This document shows, piece by piece, positions 33,882-41,966 of a stretch of DNA of 64,000 nt. Source of the DNA: Amycolatopsis lurida (lineage in GTDB: Bacteria; Actinomycetota; Actinomycetes; Mycobacteriales; Pseudonocardiaceae); contig NZ_FNTA01000004.1 in assembly GCF_900105055.1 (NCBI RefSeq), positions 3,813,501 to 3,877,500 of the forward strand. The letters are read 5' to 3'. A model generated the notes under the pieces. It did not search any database and was not told where the DNA came from. It saw only the letters and a program-made list of their open reading frames with translations. A program made the position numbers and the translations under genes. Within the stretch, counting starts at the first letter, position 1, and every line of letters starts with the position of its first letter.

Positions 33882-34796
33882 TCAGGAATGGGCGAAACGG
33901 GCGATGACCTCGCCCAGCCGTCCGCCCGCGTCCTCCTGCAGGAAGTGGCCTGCCCCGGTGATCGTCGGATGCTCGAGTTCGCGGGCGCCGCGCATCGAGC
34001 CCCGCAGTTCGAGGCCCCACGGCGCGGTGATCGGGTCGCCATCGGAGAACGACACCAGGAACGGCTTGTTCAGTTCCGAGAGCACCTTGAGCGCCGCCCG
34101 GTTGGCGGCCGAGGCCGGATCGTCCGGGGTGATCGGCACCAGCGAAGGCATCGCGCGCGGCGCGGCCTTGTACATCTCGTTCGGGAAGGGCGCGTCGTAG
34201 GCGGCGCGGACCTCCTCGGACAGCTTGGTCTGACAGCCCGACTGGACGAACCGCCCGACGTCGAGCACCTGGGCGTTCTCGACGGTGTCGCGGAACTTGT
34301 GCCACAGCTCGGGCATGTCGGTGTCGCCGGTGGGGAGACCGGTGTTGGCCGCGACGACCCTGGCGAACCGATCGGGGTTTTCGGCGACCAGGCGCAGGCC
34401 GATCAGGCCGCCCCAATCCTGGCCGACCAGGGTGACGTCGGTCAGGTCGAGGACGTCGAAGGCGAACGCGCGCATCCACTCGACGTGCCGCTGGTAGGTG
34501 TGGTCGACCATGTCGCCGGGTTTGTCGGATCGGCCGAAGCCGACCAGGTCGGGCGCGATGGCGCGCAGCCCGGCGTCGGCGAGCACCGGGATGACCTTGC
34601 GATAGAGGTAGGACCAGGTGGGCTCGCCGTGCAGCAGGAGAACGGGCGGCCCATCCTCGGGTCCGGCCTCCACGTATCCCACTCTGATCACGCCGCCGTG
34701 AAGGTCGACGAGTTCCGCGTAGCGCGGTTCGAAGTCGAAATCGGGCAGGTCCGAGAACCGGTCGTCCGGTGTCCTTAAAAGGCGCACGACCCCCAC
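33882..34796 (-). CDS. Haloalkane dehalogenase, DhlA-like (subfamily I)
   Basis: The protein has 304 residues with an alpha/beta hydrolase fold. GQDWGG at 125-130 supplies the nucleophile Asp127 and the halide-binding Trp128. HGEPTW at 56-61 gives the oxyanion and halide region (Glu58) as in DhlA of Xanthobacter. GAGHFLQED near the C-terminus carries the catalytic histidine. The enzyme hydrolyses carbon-halogen bonds in the cytoplasm. No other halogen-metabolism genes adjoin it, so the natural substrate is unclear; an epoxide-hydrolase-like or other role is less likely given the Asp-Trp pair. Confidence 0.88.
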   Translation of the reverse strand: MGVVRLLRTPDDRFSDLPDFDFEPRYAELVDLHGGVIRVGYVEAGPEDGPPVLLLHGEPTWSYLYRKVIPVLADAGLRAIAPDLVGFGRSDKPGDMVDHTYQRHVEWMRAFAFDVLDLTDVTLVGQDWGGLIGLRLVAENPDRFARVVAANTGLPTGDTDMPELWHKFRDTVENAQVLDVGRFVQSGCQTKLSEEVRAAYDAPFPNEMYKAAPRAMPSLVPITPDDPASAANRAALKVLSELNKPFLVSFSDGDPITAPWGLELRGSMRGARELEHPTITGAGHFLQEDAGGRLGEVIARFAHS

Positions 34797-34842
34797 GTTA
34801 GTGGGAATCGTGCGCCGATGCCGGTTTCAGCAGGTCAAGAAA

Positions 34843-35295
34843 TCACGAGATGCCGACGGCCACGACCAGGCCGAGGGCCAGGTGCGCGGCCGCGACCACG
34901 ACGCTGACGGGGGCGAACTTGTCGCTCTCGATGGTCGAGCGGACGTCGATGCGGGTCGCCCACTCCAGCAGCCGGACGGCCAGCACCTGGACGACGATGC
35001 CGAGCAGGCCGTAGACCAGCGAGGTGATGAGGCCCTCGGTCAGGTCGCTGGCGGAGTTCGCGATCGCCACGACGACGATGAACGCCATCGACAGCAGGCC
35101 CGACGCGGTGACGATGACCGCGTTCGGCAGGCCACGGCTGACCAGCTGGGACAGCTTGCCGGGCGTGGTCCAGTCGATCGCCCAGAACCCGGCGAACATC
35201 AGCAGCAGGCCGACGACGCCGTACAGCAGGATCGCGCCGATCCCTCGCACGAGGTCGGAGCCGAACGTGTCGGACAGCGCAAGGGTGGTGGTCAC
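34843..35295 (-). CDS. DUF350 membrane protein (YjfL-like)
   Basis: The protein has 150 residues with four membrane helices arranged as two similar halves (about 17-40, 50-72, 82-105 and 125-148), the pattern of the DUF350 family. The GTG start was chosen because it opens directly into this pattern. It is last of a three-gene leftward run with a glutathionylspermidine-synthase-like enzyme and a YgiB-like protein. The same three families travel together in enterobacterial yjf/ygi operons. Function is unknown; the association suggests an envelope-linked peptide or amine ligation system. Confidence 0.85.
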   Translation of the reverse strand: MTTTLALSDTFGSDLVRGIGAILLYGVVGLLLMFAGFWAIDWTTPGKLSQLVSRGLPNAVIVTASGLLSMAFIVVVAIANSASDLTEGLITSLVYGLLGIVVQVLAVRLLEWATRIDVRSTIESDKFAPVSVVVAAAHLALGLVVAVGIS

Positions 35296-35353
35296 AGGGT
35301 GCTCCCAGAGGTACGTGCTGGTCAGGAATGTCAGGTTTGTGCGGTTGCTTCTA

Positions 35354-36520
35354 TCACGACTCGACGATGCGGTGCGGGACGAACGCCGCACCGTCGTCGG
35401 TGACGAGTCCCGCGGTCTCGCGGATGCCGAGGCCGGCGGCCTGGTCCCCGACGATCCACGCGCCGAGCGCGGGCCGGTAACCCTGGAACTCCGGGAGCGG
35501 GTCGAACGCCTGGTAGACGAACCCTTCCGCACCGTAGACACCGTCGGTCTGCGTCTCGTACCCGGTCGCGACGATCTGCACGTTCGCGCCCTCGCGGCCG
35601 AGTTTCGGCTTGCGGACGTACTCGGTCAGCAGGCCGGGGTCGTCGGCGAAGGCGGGCAGCAGGTTCGGATGCCCCGGGTAGTTCTCCCACAGGATCGCCA
35701 GCAGCGTCTTGTTGGAGAGGATCATCTTCCACAGCGGCTCGACCCACAGCGTGCGCGGCATGGTCTCGACGGCGAAGCGGCCGAACTCCTCGTCGACCAC
35801 CCATTCCCACGGGTAGAGCTTCACCACGGTCGCCATCTGCGCCTCTTCGAGGTCGACGAACCGCTTGAGCACCGGGTCCCAGCCGATCTCCTCGATCGAC
35901 AGGCCGACGGTGTCGAGCCCGGCCTCGGCCGCGGTCTCCTGCAGGTACGCCGTCGTCACGTGGTCCTCACCGGACGGATCGGCCGACGACCAGGTGAAGT
36001 GCAGTTCGTTCGACGGCAGCTTGTCGGCGAGTTCGCCCCAGCGCTCGACCAGCTTTTCGTGGATCGAGTTCCACTGGTCGTCGTCGGGGAAGACCGCGGT
36101 CTTCCAGTGCCACTGCAGCACCGCGGCCTCGAGCAGCGAGGTCGGGGTGTCGGCGTTGTACTCGAGCAGCTTCGCCGGGCTCTTGCCGTCGTACCGCAGG
36201 TCGAAGCGGCCGTAGACGTGCGGATCCTGCCGCTTCCACGACTCGGCGATATGCGGCCAGACCCACTCGGGGATGCCGAAGCGGTGGTACTGCTCGGTGG
36301 TGATCACGTTGTCGACGGCTTCGAGGCACATCGAGTGCAGCAGCTCCACGTCCGCCTCGACGGACAGGATCTCGTCCATGTCGAAGACGTAGTGGACCGA
36401 CTCGTCCCAGTACGGCCGGGACTTGCCGGAGCCGTCGCGGGCGGGCGTGCCGAAGACCAGGCCCTGCTCTTCGACGATGTTCTGCCAATCCCGCCGGGGC
36501 GGCTTGGAATCCCGGTACAC
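35354..36520 (-). CDS. Glutathionylspermidine synthase-like ATP-grasp ligase
   Basis: The protein has 388 residues and matches the C-terminal ATP-grasp amidoligase of Gsp synthetase, as in E. coli YgiC and YjfC. LLEYNADTPTSLLEA near 117-131 is the diagnostic motif, and KPKLGREGANV near 310-320 is an ATP-grasp loop. The amidase half of bifunctional Gsp is absent. It forms an amide bond using ATP on an unknown peptide or amine. The GTG start immediately follows the TAG of the YgiB-like gene with no gap. Glutathione is not expected in this phylum, so the true substrate must differ from glutathionylspermidine. Confidence 0.87.
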   Translation of the reverse strand: MYRDSKPPRRDWQNIVEEQGLVFGTPARDGSGKSRPYWDESVHYVFDMDEILSVEADVELLHSMCLEAVDNVITTEQYHRFGIPEWVWPHIAESWKRQDPHVYGRFDLRYDGKSPAKLLEYNADTPTSLLEAAVLQWHWKTAVFPDDDQWNSIHEKLVERWGELADKLPSNELHFTWSSADPSGEDHVTTAYLQETAAEAGLDTVGLSIEEIGWDPVLKRFVDLEEAQMATVVKLYPWEWVVDEEFGRFAVETMPRTLWVEPLWKMILSNKTLLAILWENYPGHPNLLPAFADDPGLLTEYVRKPKLGREGANVQIVATGYETQTDGVYGAEGFVYQAFDPLPEFQGYRPALGAWIVGDQAAGLGIRETAGLVTDDGAAFVPHRIVES

Positions 36521-37129
36521 CTACGAGCCCCCGCTCTTGCCGCTGCCGCCGCTCTTGCCGCTGATGCCGAATCCGCCACGCTGGACGGACTTGCCCGATT
36601 TCGTGCTGACGTTCGCGTTCGACGGCGCGGTGTACGAGCCACCCGACACACGCTGCCCGATCGCGCCGGAGCCGCCGTAGTTGTAGCGGTAGCTCTGCAT
36701 CGGCCCACCGATACCGCCGATGGGGAGGAAGAAGAACCCGCCGCTGACGTAACCGCCGTGCGACCGCACGTAGTTCTCGTCGCAGTTCTGGTCGTTGTCG
36801 ACGATCTCGGTGTCTTTGGTGGTGCAGACGGCCGTGACGTTCTCCGGCTTCGCGACCGTGTAGAACGTCGCGACCAGACCGACCAGACCGACCGTCACAC
36901 CGGTTCCGATCAGGATCTTCTTCTTGGTCGAAGACTTCTTCTCGGCGGCGCGAGCGGCTTCGGCGGCCAGCGCCTCCTGGCGCTCCTGCTCCGCCAGCGC
37001 CTGCTGTCGCGCCCGCTGCTCGGCCAACGACGGCTGCCGCGCCTGCGTGCTGCCGTCCTGGAAGCGCATGGAGCCGCGCTTGGGCGGCTCCTGAGGCCCC
37101 TGTGCCCCCTGGTTGTGATCCTGCGTCAT
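36521..37129 (-). CDS. YgiB/DUF1190-like membrane-anchored protein
   Basis: The protein has 202 residues. A Gln/Ala/Glu-rich cytoplasmic part (1-70) precedes one membrane helix near 74-94. An exported region follows with two cysteines (CTTKD, DQNCDENY) and a Gly/Ser-rich C-terminus ending in repeated SGKSGGS. The helix, cysteine pair and Gly-Ser tail resemble YgiB/YjfM (DUF1190), and the adjacent ligase and DUF350 genes support that. Similarity is weak and based on pattern. The ATG has an ACGGAG site 5 bases upstream. Its stop touches the ligase start. Confidence 0.65.
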   Translation of the reverse strand: MTQDHNQGAQGPQEPPKRGSMRFQDGSTQARQPSLAEQRARQQALAEQERQEALAAEAARAAEKKSSTKKKILIGTGVTVGLVGLVATFYTVAKPENVTAVCTTKDTEIVDNDQNCDENYVRSHGGYVSGGFFFLPIGGIGGPMQSYRYNYGGSGAIGQRVSGGSYTAPSNANVSTKSGKSVQRGGFGISGKSGGSGKSGGS

Positions 37130-37215
37130 CGAAGCTCCGTAATCGCCCGCCGGCCCGAACCCGTGTCTCAACACTAACCACCCGGTACGCGCACCTTACG
37201 TGCGGCGCGGGCATC

Positions 37216-38205
37216 ATGGAGTGGATGTCTCAACAGGCCGAGCGGTTCCGTGATCCGCGAAACGCGCTGAGCACCCTGCGCACCCGGCTCCTCATGGCCG
37301 GTGTGTTCGCGGGCGCGATCATCGCGCTTTCGCTGAGTGTGGCGTTTTCGTGGAACGTGGGCCCGGAGGGCGGTGCGGGCGGCGGCGCCCCCAAACTGTC
37401 GCCCGCCGCGGCCGAGGCGTTCCAGTCTCCTCCTGGCACCTGTCTGACCTGGAACAATCCGGACGCCACCGACGCACGGCGCGTGCCGTGCGCCGAGGCC
37501 CACCTGTTCGAGGTCACCAGCATCGTCGACATCGGCGCGCAGTACCCGCCGGGGGCGCCGAGCCCGAACCTGGAGCAGTGGCAGGAGATCTCCAGGTCCC
37601 AGTGCACGATCGACGTCAAGCCGTACCTCGGCCGCACGCTGGATCCGTACGGCAAGCTGAGCATGAACCTGCTCCGGCCGACGCCCGCGCAGTGGGCGGA
37701 CGGCGACCGGCAACTTCGTTGTGGTCTGCAGTGGGCGGGCCAGGGCGGCAAGCTCCAGGCGACCAAGGGGCCGGCGAAGGAACAGGACCAGTCCGCCGTC
37801 TGGGAGCCGGGCACCTGCCTCGCGCTGCTCAACAACAGCTTCGGCGACCCCATCGACTGCGCGCAGGCGCATTCGTACGAGATCATCGCGACGCTCGACC
37901 TCAAGACGAAGTTCAAGGACGGCTACCCGTCGCAGGACCAGCAGAAGACCTGGCTGGACACCGCGTGCTCGACGGCCGCACAGGAGTACACGGGCAACGC
38001 CGACCTGGCGGAGAAGAAGCTCGTCCTCACCTGGGACGTCCGCGAGCAGGAGAGCTGGGACGCCGGGTCGACGCTGGTGAACTGCAAGGTGGCGGCGGTC
38101 CTGCCGGACAACAAGGGGCTGGCGCCGGTCACCGGGAGCGTCAAGGTCGGCACCGGTGAGACCCCGCCGCCGTCGTCCTCTTCGGCCCCGAAGACCGGAG
38201 GATGA
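37216..38205 (+). CDS. Septum formation family membrane protein
   Basis: The protein has 329 residues. One membrane helix lies near 28-50. Two extracellular repeats follow, each starting with a PGTCL motif (PPGTCLTWNN near 75, EPGTCLALLNN near 205) with paired cysteines and an EVT/EII-type histidine-containing segment, the pattern of the Septum_form family. It has a Ser/Pro-rich tail. Family members are linked to division-septum or cell-wall functions without a known reaction. ATG at 37225 is an alternative start. Its stop lies within the ribosome site of the metallopeptidase gene, as in the orthologous mycobacterial pair. Confidence 0.85.
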   Translation: MEWMSQQAERFRDPRNALSTLRTRLLMAGVFAGAIIALSLSVAFSWNVGPEGGAGGGAPKLSPAAAEAFQSPPGTCLTWNNPDATDARRVPCAEAHLFEVTSIVDIGAQYPPGAPSPNLEQWQEISRSQCTIDVKPYLGRTLDPYGKLSMNLLRPTPAQWADGDRQLRCGLQWAGQGGKLQATKGPAKEQDQSAVWEPGTCLALLNNSFGDPIDCAQAHSYEIIATLDLKTKFKDGYPSQDQQKTWLDTACSTAAQEYTGNADLAEKKLVLTWDVREQESWDAGSTLVNCKVAAVLPDNKGLAPVTGSVKVGTGETPPPSSSSAPKTGG

Positions 38206-38209
38206 GCGC

Positions 38210-38560
38210 GTGCCCGTCGAGATGACCCAGCAGCGGTTCGAGGAGCTGGTTTCGGAGGCGCTGGACGAGCTCCCGCCCGAATTCGCGGACGCCATGGACA
38301 ACGTCGTGGTACTCGTGGAGGAGTTCAACGAGGAGTCGCCCACGATCCTCGGCCTGTACCACGGCGTGGCGCTGACCGAGCGGACCCACGAGTACGGCGG
38401 GGTGCTGCCGGACCGGATCTCGATCTACCGGCGCCCGCTGCTGGAGATGTGCGACACCGAGGAGGACGTCGTCGAGGAGGTGCTGATCACGGTCATCCAC
38501 GAGGTAGGCCACCATTTCGGCATCGACGACGCGCGCCTGCACGAACTCGGGTGGGGTTGA
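38210..38560 (+). CDS. Zincin-like metallopeptidase (DUF1025 family)
   Basis: The protein has 116 residues. HEVGHHFGIDD near residues 97-107 is the HExxHxxxxxD zinc-binding and catalytic motif of the small zincin family. No signal peptide is present, so it is cytoplasmic. The GTG start is decided by a GGAGG site 8 bases upstream. It is translationally adjacent to the septum-formation gene, an order also found in mycobacteria. Its substrate is unknown. Confidence 0.9.
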   Translation: MPVEMTQQRFEELVSEALDELPPEFADAMDNVVVLVEEFNEESPTILGLYHGVALTERTHEYGGVLPDRISIYRRPLLEMCDTEEDVVEEVLITVIHEVGHHFGIDDARLHELGWG

Positions 38561-38577
38561 GCCGCCGGGCAGGGCGA

Positions 38578-38596
38578 GAGCAAAGGTCCCTTGCTC
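38578..38596. repeat. Short hairpin after the metallopeptidase gene
   Basis: A 6-base stem GAGCAA/TTGCTC closes a 7-base loop 18 bases after the metallopeptidase stop. The AAAGGTCCCTT core resembles other small intergenic hairpins in the window. It may act as a weak terminator. Confidence 0.35.
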
Positions 38597-38784
38597 CCCC
38601 GGAACCGACACGGCGGATTCCGCGCCGAAGGCGGCATGGTCGGTGATTTTCGTGCCTGAGCACCACGGGTTCTCCGGATTCTTAACTGGGCGTAACAACC
38701 CAGCCACTTTGGGCGACAGCCCCCGCTAAACTTTTCGACACGTTGTCGTCGGCCGACGCCGGCGAATGCCTGGGGAGGCGGTCC

Positions 38785-40044
38785 ATGGCCGAGTCGACGG
38801 CACGAGGGAGGAGCGACCGGCGATTGCGCTGGTTGCTCGCGTCCAGCGCGGCGTCGAACCTCGGCGACGGGATCGGCAAGGTCGCGTTTCCGCTGCTCGC
38901 GGTCACCCTGACCCGCGATCCGCTGCTCATCGCCGGTCTTTCGGCGACCCAGTTCCTGCCGTGGCTGCTGTTCGCGCTCCCCGCGGGCGCGCTGCTCGAC
39001 CGCGTCGACCGGCGGCGGGCGATGATCCTCGCGAACGGCGTCCGCGCGGTCGTCGTCGGCGGGACGGCCGCCCTGGTCGCGTCGGGCGGGGTGACGATCT
39101 GGCTGGTCTATGCCGCCGCGCTGCTCATCGGCTTCGCGGAGGTGGTCGCCGACAGCGCCGCGAACGTGCTCATCCCGGCGGTCGTCGGCAAGGGTTCGCT
39201 CGACAGCGCGAACAGCAAGCTCCAGGCGTGCGAGATCGTGGGGCAAACCTTCCTTGGCGGGCCAGTCGGCAGCGCCACCTTCGCACTCTTCGCGACCTTC
39301 CCGTTCCTGCTCAACTCGGTGGGCTTCGCGATCGCGGCCGTCGTGCTGATCGGACTCGCCGGGAGCTATCGGCCGAGAGCCACCGACCAGGCGCCCGCCG
39401 CTCTCCGTACCGAACTGGCGGAGGGTTTCCGCTGGCTGAAGCAAAGCAGGCTGGTGCTGCGGCTGGTCGTGATCGCCGGGCTGATCAGCCTGGTCAGCGA
39501 ACTCGCGCAGGCCCAGCTGGTGCTTTACGCGATCGAGTACCTGCGTCTCAGCGAAGCGGCCTTCGGACTCTTCGCGTTCGTCGGCGGCATCGGCGGCTTG
39601 CTCGGCGCGGCGGTCGCCCCGCGGCTGGTGAAGGTGACCAGCCGTCGCGCGGTGCTCCTGGGGGGCACGGCCGGCTGCGGCGCGGCGTTCACCGGCATGG
39701 GCCTGACGAGCTCGCCGGTGGCGGGAGCGGCGCTGTTCGGCCTGTTCGCGGCCGCCGTGGTCGCGGTGAACATCGTGCTCGGGACGGCGCGGCACACCCT
39801 CGTTCCCGGCGATCTGCTCGGCCGGGTCCTCGGCGTGTGGCGCACCGTCGTCTGGGGCGCGATCCCGATCGGCGCCCTGCTCGGCGGCGTCCTCACCCAC
39901 GCCCTCGGATCGCCTGCCCGGACGTTCCTCACGTCCGGGCTGCTGCTGTTCGGAGTAGCCGGTTTCGCGTTCGTCTCGTTACGGCAAGGAGCCTTCGATG
40001 ACGAATCGGCCACGGAGGAGCGGGTTCTCCACCGGGACCGGTGA
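38785..40044 (+). CDS. MFS exporter, EntS-like 12 TM
   Basis: The protein has 419 residues with twelve predicted helices. The N-terminal SSAASNLGDGI, followed by LPAGALLDRVDRRR in the loop after helix 2, is typical of the EntS/MFS_3 group of siderophore and drug exporters. ATG at 38785 is chosen because a GGGAGG site lies 7 bases upstream; an earlier in-frame ATG lacks one. The 224 bases before it contain a CGTCGGCCGACG palindrome at 38747-38758, a possible operator. No siderophore genes adjoin, so the substrate is open. Confidence 0.85.
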   Translation: MAESTARGRSDRRLRWLLASSAASNLGDGIGKVAFPLLAVTLTRDPLLIAGLSATQFLPWLLFALPAGALLDRVDRRRAMILANGVRAVVVGGTAALVASGGVTIWLVYAAALLIGFAEVVADSAANVLIPAVVGKGSLDSANSKLQACEIVGQTFLGGPVGSATFALFATFPFLLNSVGFAIAAVVLIGLAGSYRPRATDQAPAALRTELAEGFRWLKQSRLVLRLVVIAGLISLVSELAQAQLVLYAIEYLRLSEAAFGLFAFVGGIGGLLGAAVAPRLVKVTSRRAVLLGGTAGCGAAFTGMGLTSSPVAGAALFGLFAAAVVAVNIVLGTARHTLVPGDLLGRVLGVWRTVVWGAIPIGALLGGVLTHALGSPARTFLTSGLLLFGVAGFAFVSLRQGAFDDESATEERVLHRDR

Positions 40045-40105
40045 AAACAAAGGCCTTTGGTGCTGAAATAGCCCATCACCGCCACGGGTGACGGGGAGGT
40101 CCGCG

Positions 40106-40543
40106 ATGCAGCAGACACTGGTGCCGGAGGCCGGCGTGGGGACGACAGAACCTTCGAGACGCCCGCAAGTACTCACCGCCGTCGCCGGCTTTGTGATCGG
40201 CGGTGGTGTGATCGGCATGTTGTGGGCGCTCTCAGGCGTCAACGCGGGCGCGCTCGAAGACGCGCAACACGCTTGCTCGGCGCTGGCCAGGGTCGGCACG
40301 ATCCCGGACACCACCGATTCGGCACCCGGCGAACGGACCGTGGCCGTCCTGGCCCCCGAAGTCCTGCACCGGATGACGGCCGCGCGCGAACTCTCCGCCG
40401 CGGCGGCCGCCGCCAACGACACCTACCGGCCGCTGGCCGAGCACATCGACGGGGTCAGCCGGATGGTGTTCAGCCTGCACTTCAACCAGATCTCGGGACA
40501 GCGGCACCTGGCGCAGGCCGAACAGCTCTGCACCCAGCTCTAG
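40106..40543 (+). CDS. Small single-pass membrane protein
   Basis: The protein has 145 residues. A membrane helix lies near 24-44 and a soluble, mostly helical domain of about 100 residues follows, with two cysteines (HACSAL, LCTQL) that could form a disulfide outside the cell. A GGGGAGG site precedes the ATG. I recognise no family. Its stop shares CTAG with the convergent lipoprotein gene. Confidence 0.7.
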   Translation: MQQTLVPEAGVGTTEPSRRPQVLTAVAGFVIGGGVIGMLWALSGVNAGALEDAQHACSALARVGTIPDTTDSAPGERTVAVLAPEVLHRMTAARELSAAAAAANDTYRPLAEHIDGVSRMVFSLHFNQISGQRHLAQAEQLCTQL

Positions 40544-41190
40544 CCCTTGTGGACGGTCTGGACGGTCAGCTGGTTGCCGGGGATCTTCCCCGCACAGCCC
40601 AATCCCTGCACCGGCACGAAGTTCGAGGCCGTCTCCTGCGGCAGGTACACCCGCAGCCCCCGGGTCTCGGTGGGCTTGCAGACCGCCTCGTCGTAGTTGC
40701 GGACGTTCACGAAACCGACGTCGGCGACCGCGCTCTCCCCGTTGGCGAGCTGCACGGGCCCGCCCTTGGTGCCGTCGCGGAACGCGGCCTCGCCGACCTG
40801 GTGGCCGTCGGCTCCGGTCACATAGGAGATACCCGGGAAGCCCTGGACGGTGCACGGGTGCCCGCTCGCGTTCGTGATCACGAGCTTGCGGTACACCGTG
40901 CCCGCGGCGGCGTCACTGTCCTTGATGGACAGTTTGACGTCGCCCGCCTTGCACAGCCCGTCGTTCTTCGGCGCCGGTGCGGGTGACTGGGCGGGCTGCG
41001 GGGCGGGCGCCGGGCTCGACGAGCTCGCGCTGGGCGCGGCGGAGGTGTCCGGCGCCGAACTCGACGGCGACGCGGACGTGTTCTGCGCGACGGGCGCGGG
41101 TTCCGCACCGCAGGCGCTGAGCAGCAGAAGCCCGGCGGTACCCGCGACGAGACCGCCGATGGAGATCAGTTTCGAACGAATCATGGTCAT
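40540..41190 (-). CDS. DUF4232 lipoprotein
   Basis: The protein has 216 residues. A lipoprotein signal peptide ends with LLLSAC near residue 27. A Ser/Pro/Ala linker follows to about 80. A DUF4232 beta-sandwich then begins CKAGDVKLSI and contains KLVITNASGHPCTVQGFP, with two disulfide-capable cysteines. The family is found on actinobacterial surfaces without an assigned activity. Two close ATG codons fit one GGGAGG site; the upstream one is used here. Confidence 0.85.
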   Translation of the reverse strand: MTMIRSKLISIGGLVAGTAGLLLLSACGAEPAPVAQNTSASPSSSAPDTSAAPSASSSSPAPAPQPAQSPAPAPKNDGLCKAGDVKLSIKDSDAAAGTVYRKLVITNASGHPCTVQGFPGISYVTGADGHQVGEAAFRDGTKGGPVQLANGESAVADVGFVNVRNYDEAVCKPTETRGLRVYLPQETASNFVPVQGLGCAGKIPGNQLTVQTVHKG

Positions 41191-41278
41191 TCGCCTCCCT
41201 GTAACCGGACAATGCCGGGTGACCCACCGTTCAGTAGACGTGTTGTCCGCCGTGGGGGTTGCGCTCCATCGGTTAATT

Positions 41279-41308
41279 CCCCACAAGGTGTTAATCGATC
41301 TTGTGGGG
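41279..41308 (-). terminator. Hairpin terminator after the phosphatase-pheA operon
   Basis: CCCCACAAG at 41279-41287 pairs perfectly with CTTGTGGGG at 41300-41308 around a 12-base AT-rich loop. It lies 38 bases beyond the stop of the histidine phosphatase gene, the last gene of the leftward pair. A short TT/AA-rich tract follows on that strand. Confidence 0.6.
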
Positions 41309-41345
41309 GGTATTCCCCGGCGGGCGCGGAGGCAAACGTCCCTGG

Positions 41346-41966
41346 TCAGGCGTTGACGGGGGTGTCCGCCCAGGTGAGACAGGTCCAGCCGGCGGGGGCC
41401 GCGACGAGTTCGACGATCCCGGTGTTGGGAATGAGCCCCTGGTTGGCGACCTCGGCGGTCACGTTCCCGGCGAGCCATTCGCCGCCGAGGCGGATCGCGC
41501 CGCCGTGGCTCACCAGCACCACCGTGCCGTCGGGGTCGGCCTGCTCGTGCTTGGCGCGCAGACGGGCGACCGCGTCGAGCATGCGGGCGCGGACCTGCGC
41601 ACCGGTCTCGCCGCCGGGGATGGGCGGGTCGAGCTCGCCGAGCGTCCATCGGCGCACGACGCTCATGTAGATCGTGATCGAATCCTTGTCCGTCTTGCCT
41701 TCGAGGTCGCCTGCCGCGACCTCGTGCACACCGTCGAGGACCTGGACGTCCAAGCCCCGTTCGGCTGCAAGGGGCGCGGCGGTCTCCTGGGCGCGGACCG
41801 CCTGCGAGGCGTAGACCGCGACGATCGGCTCGCCGTCCAGCCGCTTCACGAGGCTCTGGGCCTGCTCGCGACCGAGCTCGGTGAGCGGCGGCCCCGGCAG
41901 CGCGGTGTCGAGCGCGCCGCGAACGTTGCCTTCGGTCTGGCCGTGGCGGACGAGGAGAAGTTTCAC
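41346..41966 (-). CDS. Histidine phosphatase superfamily protein
   Basis: The protein has 206 residues. The N-terminal LLLVRHGQTEGN holds the catalytic RHG, and VSHGGAIR near residue 155 carries the second histidine. It belongs to the phosphoglycerate-mutase-like group, acting as a phosphomonoesterase on an unknown substrate. The GTG start overlaps the pheA stop (GTGA). The same partner lies beside pheA in mycobacteria, so the coupling is old. Confidence 0.88.
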   Translation of the reverse strand: MKLLLVRHGQTEGNVRGALDTALPGPPLTELGREQAQSLVKRLDGEPIVAVYASQAVRAQETAAPLAAERGLDVQVLDGVHEVAAGDLEGKTDKDSITIYMSVVRRWTLGELDPPIPGGETGAQVRARMLDAVARLRAKHEQADPDGTVVLVSHGGAIRLGGEWLAGNVTAEVANQGLIPNTGIVELVAAPAGWTCLTWADTPVNA

